Shown one piece after another: positions 8,038 through 15,309 of a stretch of 41,420 nt of DNA (its first letter is position 1; each line of letters begins with the position of its first letter). Origin of the DNA: Lachnospiraceae bacterium. Its GTDB lineage: Bacteria; Bacillota; Clostridia; Lachnospirales; Lachnospiraceae. The notes below the pieces were generated by a model that saw nothing but the letters and a program-made list of their open reading frames with translations, was not told the origin of the DNA and did no database searches. The translations under genes and the position numbers were made by a program. The DNA lies in the NCBI GenBank assembly GCA_021201095.1, contig JAJQFO010000187.1, forward strand, positions 1-41,420, given 5' to 3'.

Positions 8038-8228
8038 AATGGGGAAAACATTTCTGCCCGATGTTCTTCTGCTTTCGGCAGAGACCATTTGTTTTGTGCA
8101 GGTTTACTTTTCAAAATTTCCTCTTTTCGCGTCACATGAGCATTTGTTGCTTTTTTATCGTCTGAATTTTTCTTTTGCTTTCTGAATTTTATAGCCAGTC
8201 AAACTCTTCAGCGGAGAAACCGCTAATA

Positions 8229-8258
8229 TTCTTGCCCGGCTCTGTGCATATAAAAAAA
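8229..8258 (-). repeat. R1 repeat fragment (copy d)
   Basis: On the minus strand TTTTTTTATATGCACAGAGCC followed by GGGCAAG matches the first part of R1. It directly follows the stem of the terminator at 8252-8298. The inner hairpin is degraded. Confidence 0.6.
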
Positions 8259-8298
8259 GCTGCAAACCTGCACAGTCATTGCTGCACAGGTCTGCAGC
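8252..8298 (-). terminator. strong intrinsic terminator of the 8345-10825 gene
   Basis: A 17-bp stem with three G-U pairs (8282-8298 with 8259-8275), a 6-base loop and seven U on the minus strand (8252-8258), starting about 46 bases after the stop codon. Confidence 0.85.
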
Positions 8299-8344
8299 CC
8301 TCCAAAAATGTGTATCAGATAGAGCATACAGGGGACAGATCGCG

Positions 8345-10825
8345 TCACGACAGATCCGTATTCAAATAAGAGATAAACCGGTTGCCTGCCGCCTCGAACA
8401 GCTCCAGGCTGTCGTTCGGCCCGTAATAGTAGGTCTCGGTCTCGCCCGGATTCAGCAGAATCAGGTTCCCATAGTCGTCATAGCCGGTGATGATGACGCT
8501 GCCGGTCTCCGTGGCCGCGATAACAGCCTTTCCTTCGCTGACGAAATAGAGCACCTGCTCCAGTGTACAGCCGGTCAGGTCGACCACGTCCTTCTGCAGG
8601 GCAGCCTCGAGTGTGTCCACATCCATCGTCCCGGTCTTTACTATATCCGGAATGTCATCCAGACTGATGCTCGCCTCGTCCTGCTGGTTGCCACGCTCCC
8701 AGACATATTCCTTGGCGCCATTGATGACCACGCCTACCATCTCATCCGCGCGCAGGATCGCTTCCGCTGCGGTCGGCCAGCTGCTGTCCAGGCTTCCGCC
8801 CGCATATACATAGTAAAGCTGCTCTTTCTCCTCATTTACCGGAATCTCCACAGCGGCTGCCCCGCTGTCGGATGCGAATTTGCCCGTCACAACCTGCGGA
8901 TTCGTATCTGTGATCGTTGCACCCACGCGCAGCAGAATCACGGTCTGTTTGACATCATCCGTCTCCGTTGACAGGCCATACTCCACGCTGTCCTCCGTGT
9001 CTGTGCTGACAATCGTATCCGCAGTCGTCTCCACGTATTCCCCGTCCGTCTTTGTCACCCGGGAAAGGGTCAGCATGTTGTTTGACAGCTCGGCCCCGAC
9101 CACATAAGAGCCAGACGGCGTGTATTCTTTGATGTTTTCCCCGTCCTCCCCGACAATCACCAGTTCATGCATCGGAAATACTTCGGAACCTTCGGCAGAG
9201 CTGTCTATGTCAGTAAGAAGCGCCAGCCCGTAGACGAGGTTTTCTCCCATGTAGCAGACCTGCCGGATGCGCTCCCCCGTGCCGCACACCACATCCCGCG
9301 TCTCGCCGGTCTCCAGATCCATCGTGCGCAGCGTCTGCGAATCGTAGCGCTCTCCTTCCACGAGCCAGCTGAAATAGCGGTTCGAATCCGAGCTGGTGTA
9401 GCAGCCGCTGTTGACGCCGGTAATCACGCTCTCGTAATCACCGGTCGCCAGATCGATCCGGTATACTGTATTTTCCAGCAAAATGTAGCAGTCTTCTCCA
9501 TCGTCGGTAAGATAGGCAAGCGCATCAATGTCCAGCTTCAGGCTGTCATACGCCTCCATCGTACGCACAAAAAGCAGTTCTTCAGAAGTGGCGGAAGAAT
9601 TTTCATAGTGGTAAAAAGCGATGCCGTTTTCCCCTTCATGATCGCCGCGGTTCATATATCCGGAGACGACGTACCAGACGTCGCCATTCTCGCCCACGCT
9701 CAGAATCTTGACATTATGCTGATCATAGAAATCGCGGTAATCCATCTCCTCTTCCTGCAAAAATCCAAATACCTTCGAAAGCTTCCCGCCGTCAATGTCG
9801 TAAGTCCAGAGCTCATTTTCCTGCACAAAGGCCACATAGTTTTTATCGTCATCGAACAGATATTCCACATCTCCGTCCGTAATGCCAAGGTTAATCCCCT
9901 CCGACTGGAGTACCTCGCGGTCCGTATTAAAAATTTCATCCGTGGTCCGCGTAAAATCCAGCAGATAAACACGCGTATCCGTATAGCGCAGCCGGTAAAA
10001 TTCCTTGACACGGTAGAGGGTGGTAACGCCGTCCTCATCCACCGCGGAAATGCAGTAGTTCAGGACAAAGGAAGCCGTCGTGCCATTGATATCAACCAGG
10101 CTCGGCGTCGGCTTATAATAAATGGAAGGATTCAGCGATCCCCACATCAGCTGCGCAACCGTATCATGGATGTCCATGCTCGACAGGGTCTGGCTGGTGC
10201 CGGTCGTATCATCTGGCTCCACCACGACGCCAAGGGAATCCTGATCTGTCTTATTGACGCATTTTGCGTAAAAACCAGTCACAAAATCCAGATAATCATC
10301 CAGATGCAGACCATCCTCCAGCAGCAGTCTCGTATAAAAATAAATATTCCGCGCCCCGGCTGAAACCTGAATCTTGAGGATATATTCCTGGTTCAGCAGC
10401 ACCTGGTTCTGAATTGTCAGAGTTGCATTCAGATAACCGTCATCATCCTCCGTCAGATTGATCACGCTCGTGTTTTCCAGCGATTCACTGCCGTCCAGCG
10501 TCAGCACCTCATAGGAAACACTCTCGACGTTCGTGTTAAAAGGCTGTATTTTAATATCCAGCTCATGGCTGGCATCCAGGATTGTCACGGTATCGCGGAT
10601 ATAATTCACATCCATCTCATAGGCATAGCCATGCAGACAGTTGTAGCTGACATCATCGTCCTGCATATAGACCAGCGGGAAGGTCGCGTCCGCCATTGTC
10701 TCCGAGGTGTTCGGGGTCTCCTGGTTGAGCAGTCTCGCAAATACATAAACCGCCGCCACAAACACTACGAGCAGCACCAGAACCCGTATAATCATATTCC
10801 GCACCGTCTTAAGTAAATTTCCCAT
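8345..10825 (-). CDS. large membrane-anchored extracellular protein of unknown function
   Basis: 826 residues. Residues ~10-32 are a single membrane helix after a short basic N-terminus, so the rest is probably outside the cell. The middle part (~300-620) is rich in repeating 'value read-out' segments such as YLFDDDKNYVAFVQENELWTY, which suggests a beta-propeller-like fold. The last ~100 residues (GCTLEQVLYFVSEGKAVIA, then VIITGYDDYGNLILLNP) look like the C-terminal part of a C39/papain-like peptidase fold. I see no convincing catalytic Cys-His pair, so activity is doubtful. The start at 10825 has GGGGAG 9 bases upstream. It stands alone between a promoter-like region and a strong terminator. 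I do not recognise a named family. Confidence 0.75.
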   Translation of the reverse strand: MGNLLKTVRNMIIRVLVLLVVFVAAVYVFARLLNQETPNTSETMADATFPLVYMQDDDVSYNCLHGYAYEMDVNYIRDTVTILDASHELDIKIQPFNTNVESVSYEVLTLDGSESLENTSVINLTEDDDGYLNATLTIQNQVLLNQEYILKIQVSAGARNIYFYTRLLLEDGLHLDDYLDFVTGFYAKCVNKTDQDSLGVVVEPDDTTGTSQTLSSMDIHDTVAQLMWGSLNPSIYYKPTPSLVDINGTTASFVLNYCISAVDEDGVTTLYRVKEFYRLRYTDTRVYLLDFTRTTDEIFNTDREVLQSEGINLGITDGDVEYLFDDDKNYVAFVQENELWTYDIDGGKLSKVFGFLQEEEMDYRDFYDQHNVKILSVGENGDVWYVVSGYMNRGDHEGENGIAFYHYENSSATSEELLFVRTMEAYDSLKLDIDALAYLTDDGEDCYILLENTVYRIDLATGDYESVITGVNSGCYTSSDSNRYFSWLVEGERYDSQTLRTMDLETGETRDVVCGTGERIRQVCYMGENLVYGLALLTDIDSSAEGSEVFPMHELVIVGEDGENIKEYTPSGSYVVGAELSNNMLTLSRVTKTDGEYVETTADTIVSTDTEDSVEYGLSTETDDVKQTVILLRVGATITDTNPQVVTGKFASDSGAAAVEIPVNEEKEQLYYVYAGGSLDSSWPTAAEAILRADEMVGVVINGAKEYVWERGNQQDEASISLDDIPDIVKTGTMDVDTLEAALQKDVVDLTGCTLEQVLYFVSEGKAVIAATETGSVIITGYDDYGNLILLNPGETETYYYGPNDSLELFEAAGNRFISYLNTDLS

Positions 10826-11193
10826 AAAAATATTCTCCCCTGATATATGTCCGTACCTGCGCAGAATATTCCGATTTTCAATTACGCAGCATCAGTATTC
10901 GCCCAAATTCGCGCATTTTGTGCTCCGCTCCGCGCAGTTTCCTGCTTTCCATTTATAAATCGCCCCTAACCATGGTGCAAAAATTTTCGTACGAAACTCG
11001 TACGCTTTCCAGTATACTATCTCCCTGAGAAAAATGCCACAGGTTTTTTTCTTACGATTCCCGGCTTCACAAATGCCTATCCCCAGGCGCATTCCCAGAC
11101 GGGAGCAATATTCCTCATTTCTGCGGGACAAACTCAGGACATATGGAACACGGAACCAGTGCCAGGCAAATCACATACACTTTTCGCCTTCGT
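10826..11193. other. intergenic region upstream of the 8345-10825 gene
   Basis: Holds a promoter/palindrome (listed separately). A minus-strand open frame at 10892-11131 is not supported by a ribosome binding site or recognisable product. I see no gene here. Confidence 0.45.
10989..11017 (-). promoter_or_regulatory. -10 element with a perfect palindrome just downstream
   Basis: On the minus strand TATACT (11012-11017) is followed six bases later by CGTACGA-GTT-TCGTACG (10989-11005), a perfect 7-bp inverted repeat near the expected transcription start. The -35 is weak. It could be an operator or a 5' hairpin for the 8345-10825 gene. Confidence 0.35.
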
Positions 11194-11931
11194 TCAGCGC
11201 ATCTCTCCATCCGCGCAGGATCTGTAACGGCTCCTGCGGCGGTGCATCTCCTGCAGCAGCATGACCCGGATCAGGTCGCTGCGCAATACAGTATCCTCCA
11301 TTTGCCCCGGCTCCCGTGTTCCCACTCGTACTGCCATTTCCGTATCCGACTCCCGCACCATATCCCGCGCGGAGACTTCCATATCTATACTGCCATCCGC
11401 CTCCGCCGCCTTTTGCGCTGCCTCGCTGATCCGTCTCTGAAGTGTGTAGATGGTCGTATAATCCGGATATTCATCAAACATGGCGCTCCCCTCGTACTCC
11501 ATCCGGTCGCACTCCTCCTCTATCAGAGGAAGCAATTCCTTCGCGGCAGCCGGGTACATCCCCTGGAGCATACGGAAGTCCTTTTCCGTCTGCATCTCGT
11601 CACCTGGCTTCAGGAAATCAATCATACAGCTGCTATTTCCCACGCAATTACCGCAGCCAGCTGTTTTTTCTCTTGATTTGCGCCTCACATCCTGGGATTC
11701 CGTCTCGCTCACCTTCTTTTCATACAGGCATTCCGGCTCGATCTTCTTCTTTTCATCCAGGCATTTCGTCTCGATCCTCTTCTTTTCATTCATGGAATCC
11801 GATTCCGTCCACTTTTGCACATCCAGATGATCTCCGCTGTTTCCCGAAATAATAGATTCATCCCGCCCGTGAGCATCCGAAACCACGGCCTTCTCTTCCT
11901 GCAGGTTCCTTTTATTAGCAAAATACCCCAT
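11194..11931 (-). CDS. conserved protein of unknown function with N-terminal 11-residue repeats
   Basis: 245 residues. The C-terminal half (PGDEMQTEKDFRMLQGMYP, then ELLPLIEEECDRMEYEGS and DLIRVMLLQEMHRRR) has the form of a conserved Clostridia protein with no assigned function. The N-terminal ~100 residues are variable and charged. They contain three tandem 11-residue units (MNEKKRIETKC, LDEKKKIEPEC, LYEKKVSETES; bases 11695-11793), i.e. a 33-bp DNA repeat. A CGNCVGNSSC stretch might bind metal. No signal peptide or membrane helix is seen. The start at 11931 has only a weak site (GGGTGG), and a later start is possible. Single gene, same strand as its neighbours. Confidence 0.65.
   Translation of the reverse strand: MGYFANKRNLQEEKAVVSDAHGRDESIISGNSGDHLDVQKWTESDSMNEKKRIETKCLDEKKKIEPECLYEKKVSETESQDVRRKSREKTAGCGNCVGNSSCMIDFLKPGDEMQTEKDFRMLQGMYPAAAKELLPLIEEECDRMEYEGSAMFDEYPDYTTIYTLQRRISEAAQKAAEADGSIDMEVSARDMVRESDTEMAVRVGTREPGQMEDTVLRSDLIRVMLLQEMHRRRSRYRSCADGEMR
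11695..11793 (-). repeat. three tandem 33-bp units inside a coding region
   Basis: Encodes three Lys/Glu-rich 11-residue units in the N-terminal part of the 11194-11931 product. Each unit carries EKK and ends in Cys or Ser. Copy number could vary by slippage. Confidence 0.6.
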
Positions 11932-12021
11932 ACGTCCACCCGATTTTTTCCGTCTGTCTATTCTATGCGGGAGCCGACAAGACGTGCAAGGCGAAATATG
12001 CTTTTTACCCGTGCTCGCGCA

Positions 12022-12163
12022 GAATGTTCCGATTTGCGCAGCAAATCGAGAAAGGTACCGCGCCCCTCGCCGGGTTTTGCCCCCAATCTATGATTGTGGG
12101 GCGTGGGCATCCCGCACTTCGTACGGGATATACAATCGCGAAGCGATTCTTTAATGCGCGACT
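12022..12163 (-). repeat. R2 triloop-hairpin repeat (copy A), covering the 3' end of the Uma2 gene
   Basis: A run of short hairpins with 3-base loops: GATTTGC-GCA-GCAAATC, CCAATC-TAT-GATTG, TCCCGCAC-TTC-GTACGGGA and AATCGC-GAA-GCGATT. The right part matches 13083-13180. It overlaps the last codons and the stop of the nuclease gene. Confidence 0.65.
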
Positions 12164-12930
12164 TTCATTGTGTCATACAATGGGCGCATCTGCTCATAAA
12201 TCCGCGCAAAATCTACCTTGCACTCCCCATTATAAATCCCAACAGGTACCACGCTTTCAATTCCATAAATTTCTGCCGAATCGCTCTTTTCAAACTCATA
12301 AACAAATACGTGTTTCCGTTTCGGAACGACGATCCAGTATTCACGCACGCCTGCAATTTTATATTTTGCTAACTTTAAATGCAAATCCCGGTTTGCGGTA
12401 GAAGGAGAGAGCACCTCCACCACTAAATCAGGTGCTCCATATATACGGCCATTTTGAAATTTTGATGGATCACAGACAATCAGTACGTCCGGCTCCAGGA
12501 CCGTCTTGTCATCCCTGTCCAGCTGTACTGACAAAGGTGCTGCAAACGCCCGGCAGCGTCCATGTTTTTTATCTATATAATCTGCAAAGCTTCGCCAGAT
12601 TCTTAACGCAAAATCCTGATGAATGTAATTCGGTGTCGCCATATCATATAGGACACCGTCTATCAGCTCCGCGCGCCGATCCTCCGGCAATGCCAGATAA
12701 TCCTCCAATGTATACCTGCCTGGTATTTTCACCCGTGCATATTCTGCCAGTGCTTCGGATACGAGGCCCGGCTCCAGTTCTCCTTCTTTCTCCCGGTACT
12801 TTAAAAGAACATACTCTTCCGCCGCCTCTGCCACCAAAAATGCTTCCTTCTCTTCAAAAGAATATTTCCCCGGCATATCCAGTTTCTGATTTTTCGTTGT
12901 TTCTGCTGTGTTTGTCTTATTGTCTTTCAC
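12151..12930 (-). CDS. Uma2-family putative endonuclease (DUF820, PD-(D/E)XK fold)
   Basis: 259 residues. From ~75 on it follows the Uma2 pattern: YTLEDYLALPEDRRAELIDGVLYDMATP, then the catalytic-type core LEPDVLIVCDPSKF (Asp), APDLVVEVLSPSTANRDLHLKLAKYKIAGVREYWIV (Glu and Lys region). The N-terminal ~70 residues are a family-variable charged extension. The start is GTG at 12928-12930 with GGAGG 9 bases upstream; the open frame continues to 13329 without a good site. The biological role of Uma2 proteins is not settled, and they are often multicopy. The gene lies between two copies of the R2 repeat, and its last codons fall inside copy A, which may mean the repeat replaced the original 3' end. 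Confidence 0.85.
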   Translation of the reverse strand: MKDNKTNTAETTKNQKLDMPGKYSFEEKEAFLVAEAAEEYVLLKYREKEGELEPGLVSEALAEYARVKIPGRYTLEDYLALPEDRRAELIDGVLYDMATPNYIHQDFALRIWRSFADYIDKKHGRCRAFAAPLSVQLDRDDKTVLEPDVLIVCDPSKFQNGRIYGAPDLVVEVLSPSTANRDLHLKLAKYKIAGVREYWIVVPKRKHVFVYEFEKSDSAEIYGIESVVPVGIYNGECKVDFARIYEQMRPLYDTMKVAH

Positions 12931-13039
12931 GCACTCACTCCTCCAATCATTACAATATTTCACGGCCATGCCATGGGGCAGCCTGTGTGAATCACCCATT
13001 GTATGTCCGTACTTGCTGTGCGAGTATGGACGAAAGCCG

Positions 13040-13180
13040 CGCCCCCTCGCCAGGGTGGCATCCCGTACTTCGTACGGGATATACCTCGCCGGGTTATGTC
13101 CCCAATCTTTGATTGCAGGGCGCGGCATCCCGCACTTCGTACAGGATATACAATCGCGAAGCGATTTTTCATTGCGCAGC
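13040..13180. repeat. R2 triloop-hairpin repeat (copies B and C)
   Basis: Copy B (13083-13180) matches copy A at 12063-12163, with paired changes in the stems. Copy C (13040-13090) is a shorter version holding ATCCCGTAC-TTC-GTACGGGAT, a perfect 9-bp stem. Together with copy A they bracket the Uma2 gene. Confidence 0.65.
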
Positions 13181-13411
13181 TTACATTGTCTTAAGCCAAT
13201 GAAATTGCCAACGAACAATTTTAACGATATCCGTTTTTTCGCCCTGTTTATAATTCCGCGCTCAATTATATATGCAATTGCATTTTTAAAATTTAAATAT
13301 ACTATACTACACATCGCACAAAATTGCAAGCTGTTTTCTCTTATTATTTGAAATTCATATGTGATATTTCGTCGTAATTTTTCAGACGCCCAAATCCTGG
13401 TATTTTTTTAC
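13181..13411. other. AT-rich intergenic stretch, nothing recognised
   Basis: AT-rich sequence between the repeats and the ybaK promoter. No open frame with a start signal, no hairpin with a U-run. Confidence 0.4.
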
Positions 13412-13440
13412 TGTACAAACAAAAAAATCCACGCTATACT
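13412..13440 (+). promoter_or_regulatory. candidate promoter of the YbaK-type gene
   Basis: TGTACA (13412-13417), 17-base spacer, TATACT (13435-13440); start codon 42 bases downstream. Confidence 0.55.
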
Positions 13441-13481
13441 CTTCTCTGGGATGATTCGCTCCCGAGAAAGGAAGGACAAAG

Positions 13482-13982
13482 ATGGCAAAATCAAAAGAAG
13501 TGAAAACAAATGCCATGCGGATTCTTGACCGCATGAAGATTCCATATACCTTTCAGACCTATGAATGTGAAGAGTTCATTGACGGACAGCATGCTGCGGA
13601 TCTGCTCAGCCTGCCGCACGAAATCGTGTTTAAGACACTCGTGACCGAGGACGGAACACGCAATTATTTCGTGTTCGCGATCCCGATCGACGCGGAGCTG
13701 GATCTGAAAAAAGCCGCAAAGGCGGCCGGATGCAAATCTCTGTCTATGATCCACGTGAAGGATATCCAGAGTGTGACCGGCTATATCCGGGGCGGCTGCA
13801 CCGCGATCGGCATGAAGAAAAACTACCCGGTCTTTATGGATGCATCTGCGCTCCAGTATGAAAAAATCGCTGTCAGCGGCGGAAAAATCGGGCTGCAGCT
13901 GATGCTTACGCCGCGCGATTATGAGAAAGCTGCCAGAGCCTCCTTCTGCACTCTGACACGCGCGGCAGCAGACCATGCCTGA
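13482..13982 (+). CDS. ybaK: Cys-tRNA(Pro)/Cys-tRNA(Cys) deacylase, YbaK/EbsC family
   Basis: A 166-residue cytoplasmic editing enzyme of the YbaK/ProX superfamily, which removes amino acids wrongly attached to tRNA(Pro). The typical blocks are present: an N-terminal helix ending in IPYTFQTYE, then VFKTLVTEDG with the catalytic-type Lys, then a DLKKAAKAAGCKSL helix, GYIRGGCTAIGMKKNYPVF, and a terminal ISGGKIGLQLMLTP-like block (VSGGKIGLQLMLTP). Length is normal. GGAAGG precedes the ATG. It has its own promoter at 13412-13440 and is followed by a purine-rich stretch with repeated CTGAAAAA units and then the riboswitch promoter. Confidence 0.92.
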   Translation: MAKSKEVKTNAMRILDRMKIPYTFQTYECEEFIDGQHAADLLSLPHEIVFKTLVTEDGTRNYFVFAIPIDAELDLKKAAKAAGCKSLSMIHVKDIQSVTGYIRGGCTAIGMKKNYPVFMDASALQYEKIAVSGGKIGLQLMLTPRDYEKAARASFCTLTRAAADHA

Positions 13983-14028
13983 TAGAATGCGGCCGCAATC
14001 CCATTCGCTTTAGATGACAGGCAGTTCT

Positions 14029-14110
14029 CAAAGCTCTGAAAAAGCGGCTGAAAAAGGGCTGAAGTGAAAAAGATCTGAAGTGAAAAAAAAGGGCTGAAAA
14101 AGGTTCGAAA
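14029..14110 (+). repeat. purine-rich imperfect tandem repeat
   Basis: Several irregularly spaced copies of (G)CTGAAAAA / CTGAAGTGAAAAA follow the ybaK gene. Low complexity; no function seen. Confidence 0.4.
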
Positions 14111-14116
14111 AAATGG

Positions 14117-14145
14117 TTGCTTTTCCCATAGAATTATGCTATGTT
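14117..14145 (+). promoter_or_regulatory. candidate promoter of the riboswitch-controlled exporter
   Basis: TTGCTT (14117-14122), 17-base spacer ending in TGC (extended -10), TATGTT (14140-14145). It lies immediately before the riboswitch. Confidence 0.5.
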
Positions 14146-14152
14146 AGAGCGA

Positions 14153-14425
14153 CATGAGGGAGTAGTTGGCACCTTTTAGATGTCCTGCATCGGATTTGAA
14201 AGCAGAACATAAGCTGCGCATGCGCGCATCAGCGCAATTTTGCATAAGCGGCTTTCCATTCGGATTATCCAGGTGTTGCAAGTCAACATACTGATTCCTG
14301 TGTCAGCCACTGTACGCAATCCTCCGGCAGCCGCGAAGTTCTATGGAAGCTTTATCTGTGCACCCTGTCCGGAAGCTGTACGGGCGGCCGTCTTCGGGAT
14401 CTGGCTTGTATGAAATAACGAGACT
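14153..14425 (+). promoter_or_regulatory. yybP-ykoY-type (Mn2+) riboswitch
   Basis: The 5' end carries the ATGAGGGAGTAG element and the 3' end the GGGATCTGGCTTGTA / AACGAGACTC element, which resemble the conserved borders of the yybP-ykoY motif. In between are variable stems and an AGTCAACATACTGA segment. It is followed by a terminator and a UPF0016/GDT1 exporter gene, the classic partner of this riboswitch. Established: Mn2+ binding favours read-through into exporter genes. Assigned by pattern and context, without a covariance model. Its ~270 bases make it longer than usual. Confidence 0.75.
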
Positions 14426-14467
14426 CATGTATGGTACTTTTTTTCGCTGCCATACATGAGTTTTTTT
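14423..14467 (+). terminator. riboswitch expression-platform terminator
   Basis: A perfect 12-bp stem (ACTCATGTATGG at 14423-14434 with CCATACATGAGT at 14450-14461) followed by seven T. The 5' arm overlaps the conserved 3' border of the riboswitch, as expected for a switch that alternates between the two. Confidence 0.85.
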
Positions 14468-14468
14468 G

Positions 14469-14501
14469 CAGGCAGCCAAATGCAGGGCTGCCTGTTTTTT
14501 T
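14469..14501 (+). terminator. second, tandem terminator before the exporter gene
   Basis: CAGGCAGCC pairs with GGGCTGCCTG, then a run of seven to eight T (14494-14501). It lies directly after the first terminator, so full read-through needs both to be passed. Confidence 0.7.
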
Positions 14502-14562
14502 ATGCGCAGAGCCGGGCAAAGTATTTTTGCGGCTAAAGCCGCACCCGGCCCGCGCAGGCGGA
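14495..14562 (+). repeat. R1 nested-hairpin repeat (copy c)
   Basis: Same element as 3801-3862 and 7190-7253 in the other orientation: T-run, ATGCGCAGA, outer arm GCCGGG, inner hairpin GCGGC-TAAA-GCCGC, outer arm CCCGGC, GC-rich end. It begins in the U-run of the second terminator. Confidence 0.75.
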
Positions 14563-14628
14563 CAGGGGAGAAGGACGTTCCCCTGTCCGATTGCAGAAAG
14601 CCCTGCCTCACGCAAAGGAGGCGTACTT

Positions 14629-15303
14629 ATGCTATTGTTTTTCCAGATTCTTATCACCATGTTTATCGCCGAAATGGGCGATAAGACACAGCTTCTGATG
14701 ATCGCCATGACCTCCCGCTACAAGCTTCGGGACATCCTGATCGGCTCCGCCGCCTCGGTACTGGTGCTCAACGCGATCGCGGTCGGCCTGGGCGCCCTGA
14801 TCAGCCAGTTCATTCCCACATGGCTGATCAAGATCATCGCCGCCTGTGCTTTCTTCTATTTTGCCTGGACGACATTGCGCAAGGTAGAGGAAGGAGAAGA
14901 AGAAGAAACCGTCAAGGATTCGAAGTTTCCGATCCTGGCGGTGTTCTGTACGTTTTTTATCGCCGAGCTCGGCGACAAGACACAGCTGACAGCAATCACC
15001 TTTGCCGCAAATGAGGGCATGGGCAGCGCCATCCTGGTCTGGCTGGCCTGCTCCATCGGCCTCTTCGCCGCAGATCTGATTGGGATGATGGTCGGCCACC
15101 TGATTGAGAGCAAAATGCCGGCCGGCTTTCTGGATAAGCTCGCATTCGCGATTTTCGCGTTCTTCGGATTCACCACCATGCAAAATGGTGTCTGTCTGCT
15201 GACGGCCGGCTGGATCGCCTGGGCCGTCGCGGGAGCCGCAGCTGTGCTGTTCGCGGTGGTGTGTGTCTGTACATGGAGAGCCGCGCATACAAAATCGCGC
15301 TAA
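14629..15303 (+). CDS. GDT1/UPF0016 (TMEM165-like) cation exporter, probably Mn2+
   Basis: A 224-residue inner-membrane protein with six to seven helices and the two family signatures E-x-G-D-K-T (residues 15-20 and 113-118), one in each half, joined by an acidic loop (EEGEEEETVKDS, ~87-98). UPF0016 proteins move Mn2+ or Ca2+ out of the cytoplasm. The yybP-ykoY-type leader upstream argues for manganese and for induction by excess Mn2+. The start at 14629 has AAAGGAGG 7 bases upstream, and the frame upstream of it belongs to the leader. It converges with rarA with only 6 bases between the stop codons and no terminator between them. Confidence 0.92.
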   Translation: MLLFFQILITMFIAEMGDKTQLLMIAMTSRYKLRDILIGSAASVLVLNAIAVGLGALISQFIPTWLIKIIAACAFFYFAWTTLRKVEEGEEEETVKDSKFPILAVFCTFFIAELGDKTQLTAITFAANEGMGSAILVWLACSIGLFAADLIGMMVGHLIESKMPAGFLDKLAFAIFAFFGFTTMQNGVCLLTAGWIAWAVAGAAAVLFAVVCVCTWRAAHTKSR

Positions 15304-15309
15304 AGCATT

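Noticed and set aside
7850-8040. Chromosomal replication origin
   Set aside because: DnaA boxes and an AT-rich flank are present, but dnaA, dnaN, rpmH and mnmG are not nearby and gene strand bias does not change here. Called only as a DnaA-box cluster.
7619-8185. 188-residue plus-strand open frame across the DnaA-box region
   Set aside because: No ribosome binding site, Phe/Ser-rich product without domain features, and it runs through promoter and DnaA-box sequence.
9167-10363. 398-residue plus-strand open frame
   Set aside because: Lies wholly opposite the large membrane-protein gene; its composition reflects that gene's reverse complement and no start signal is seen.
10892-11131. 79-residue minus-strand open frame
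   Set aside because: No ribosome binding site, no recognisable product, and it covers the promoter/palindrome of the next gene.
12022-13180. CRISPR array
   Set aside because: Repeats are few, palindromic, unequal in length and without regular unique spacers; no cas gene is in the window.
12432-13351. Plus-strand open frames opposite the Uma2 gene and through the R2 repeats
   Set aside because: Pro-rich products caused by the hairpin repeats and by the opposite strand of the gene.
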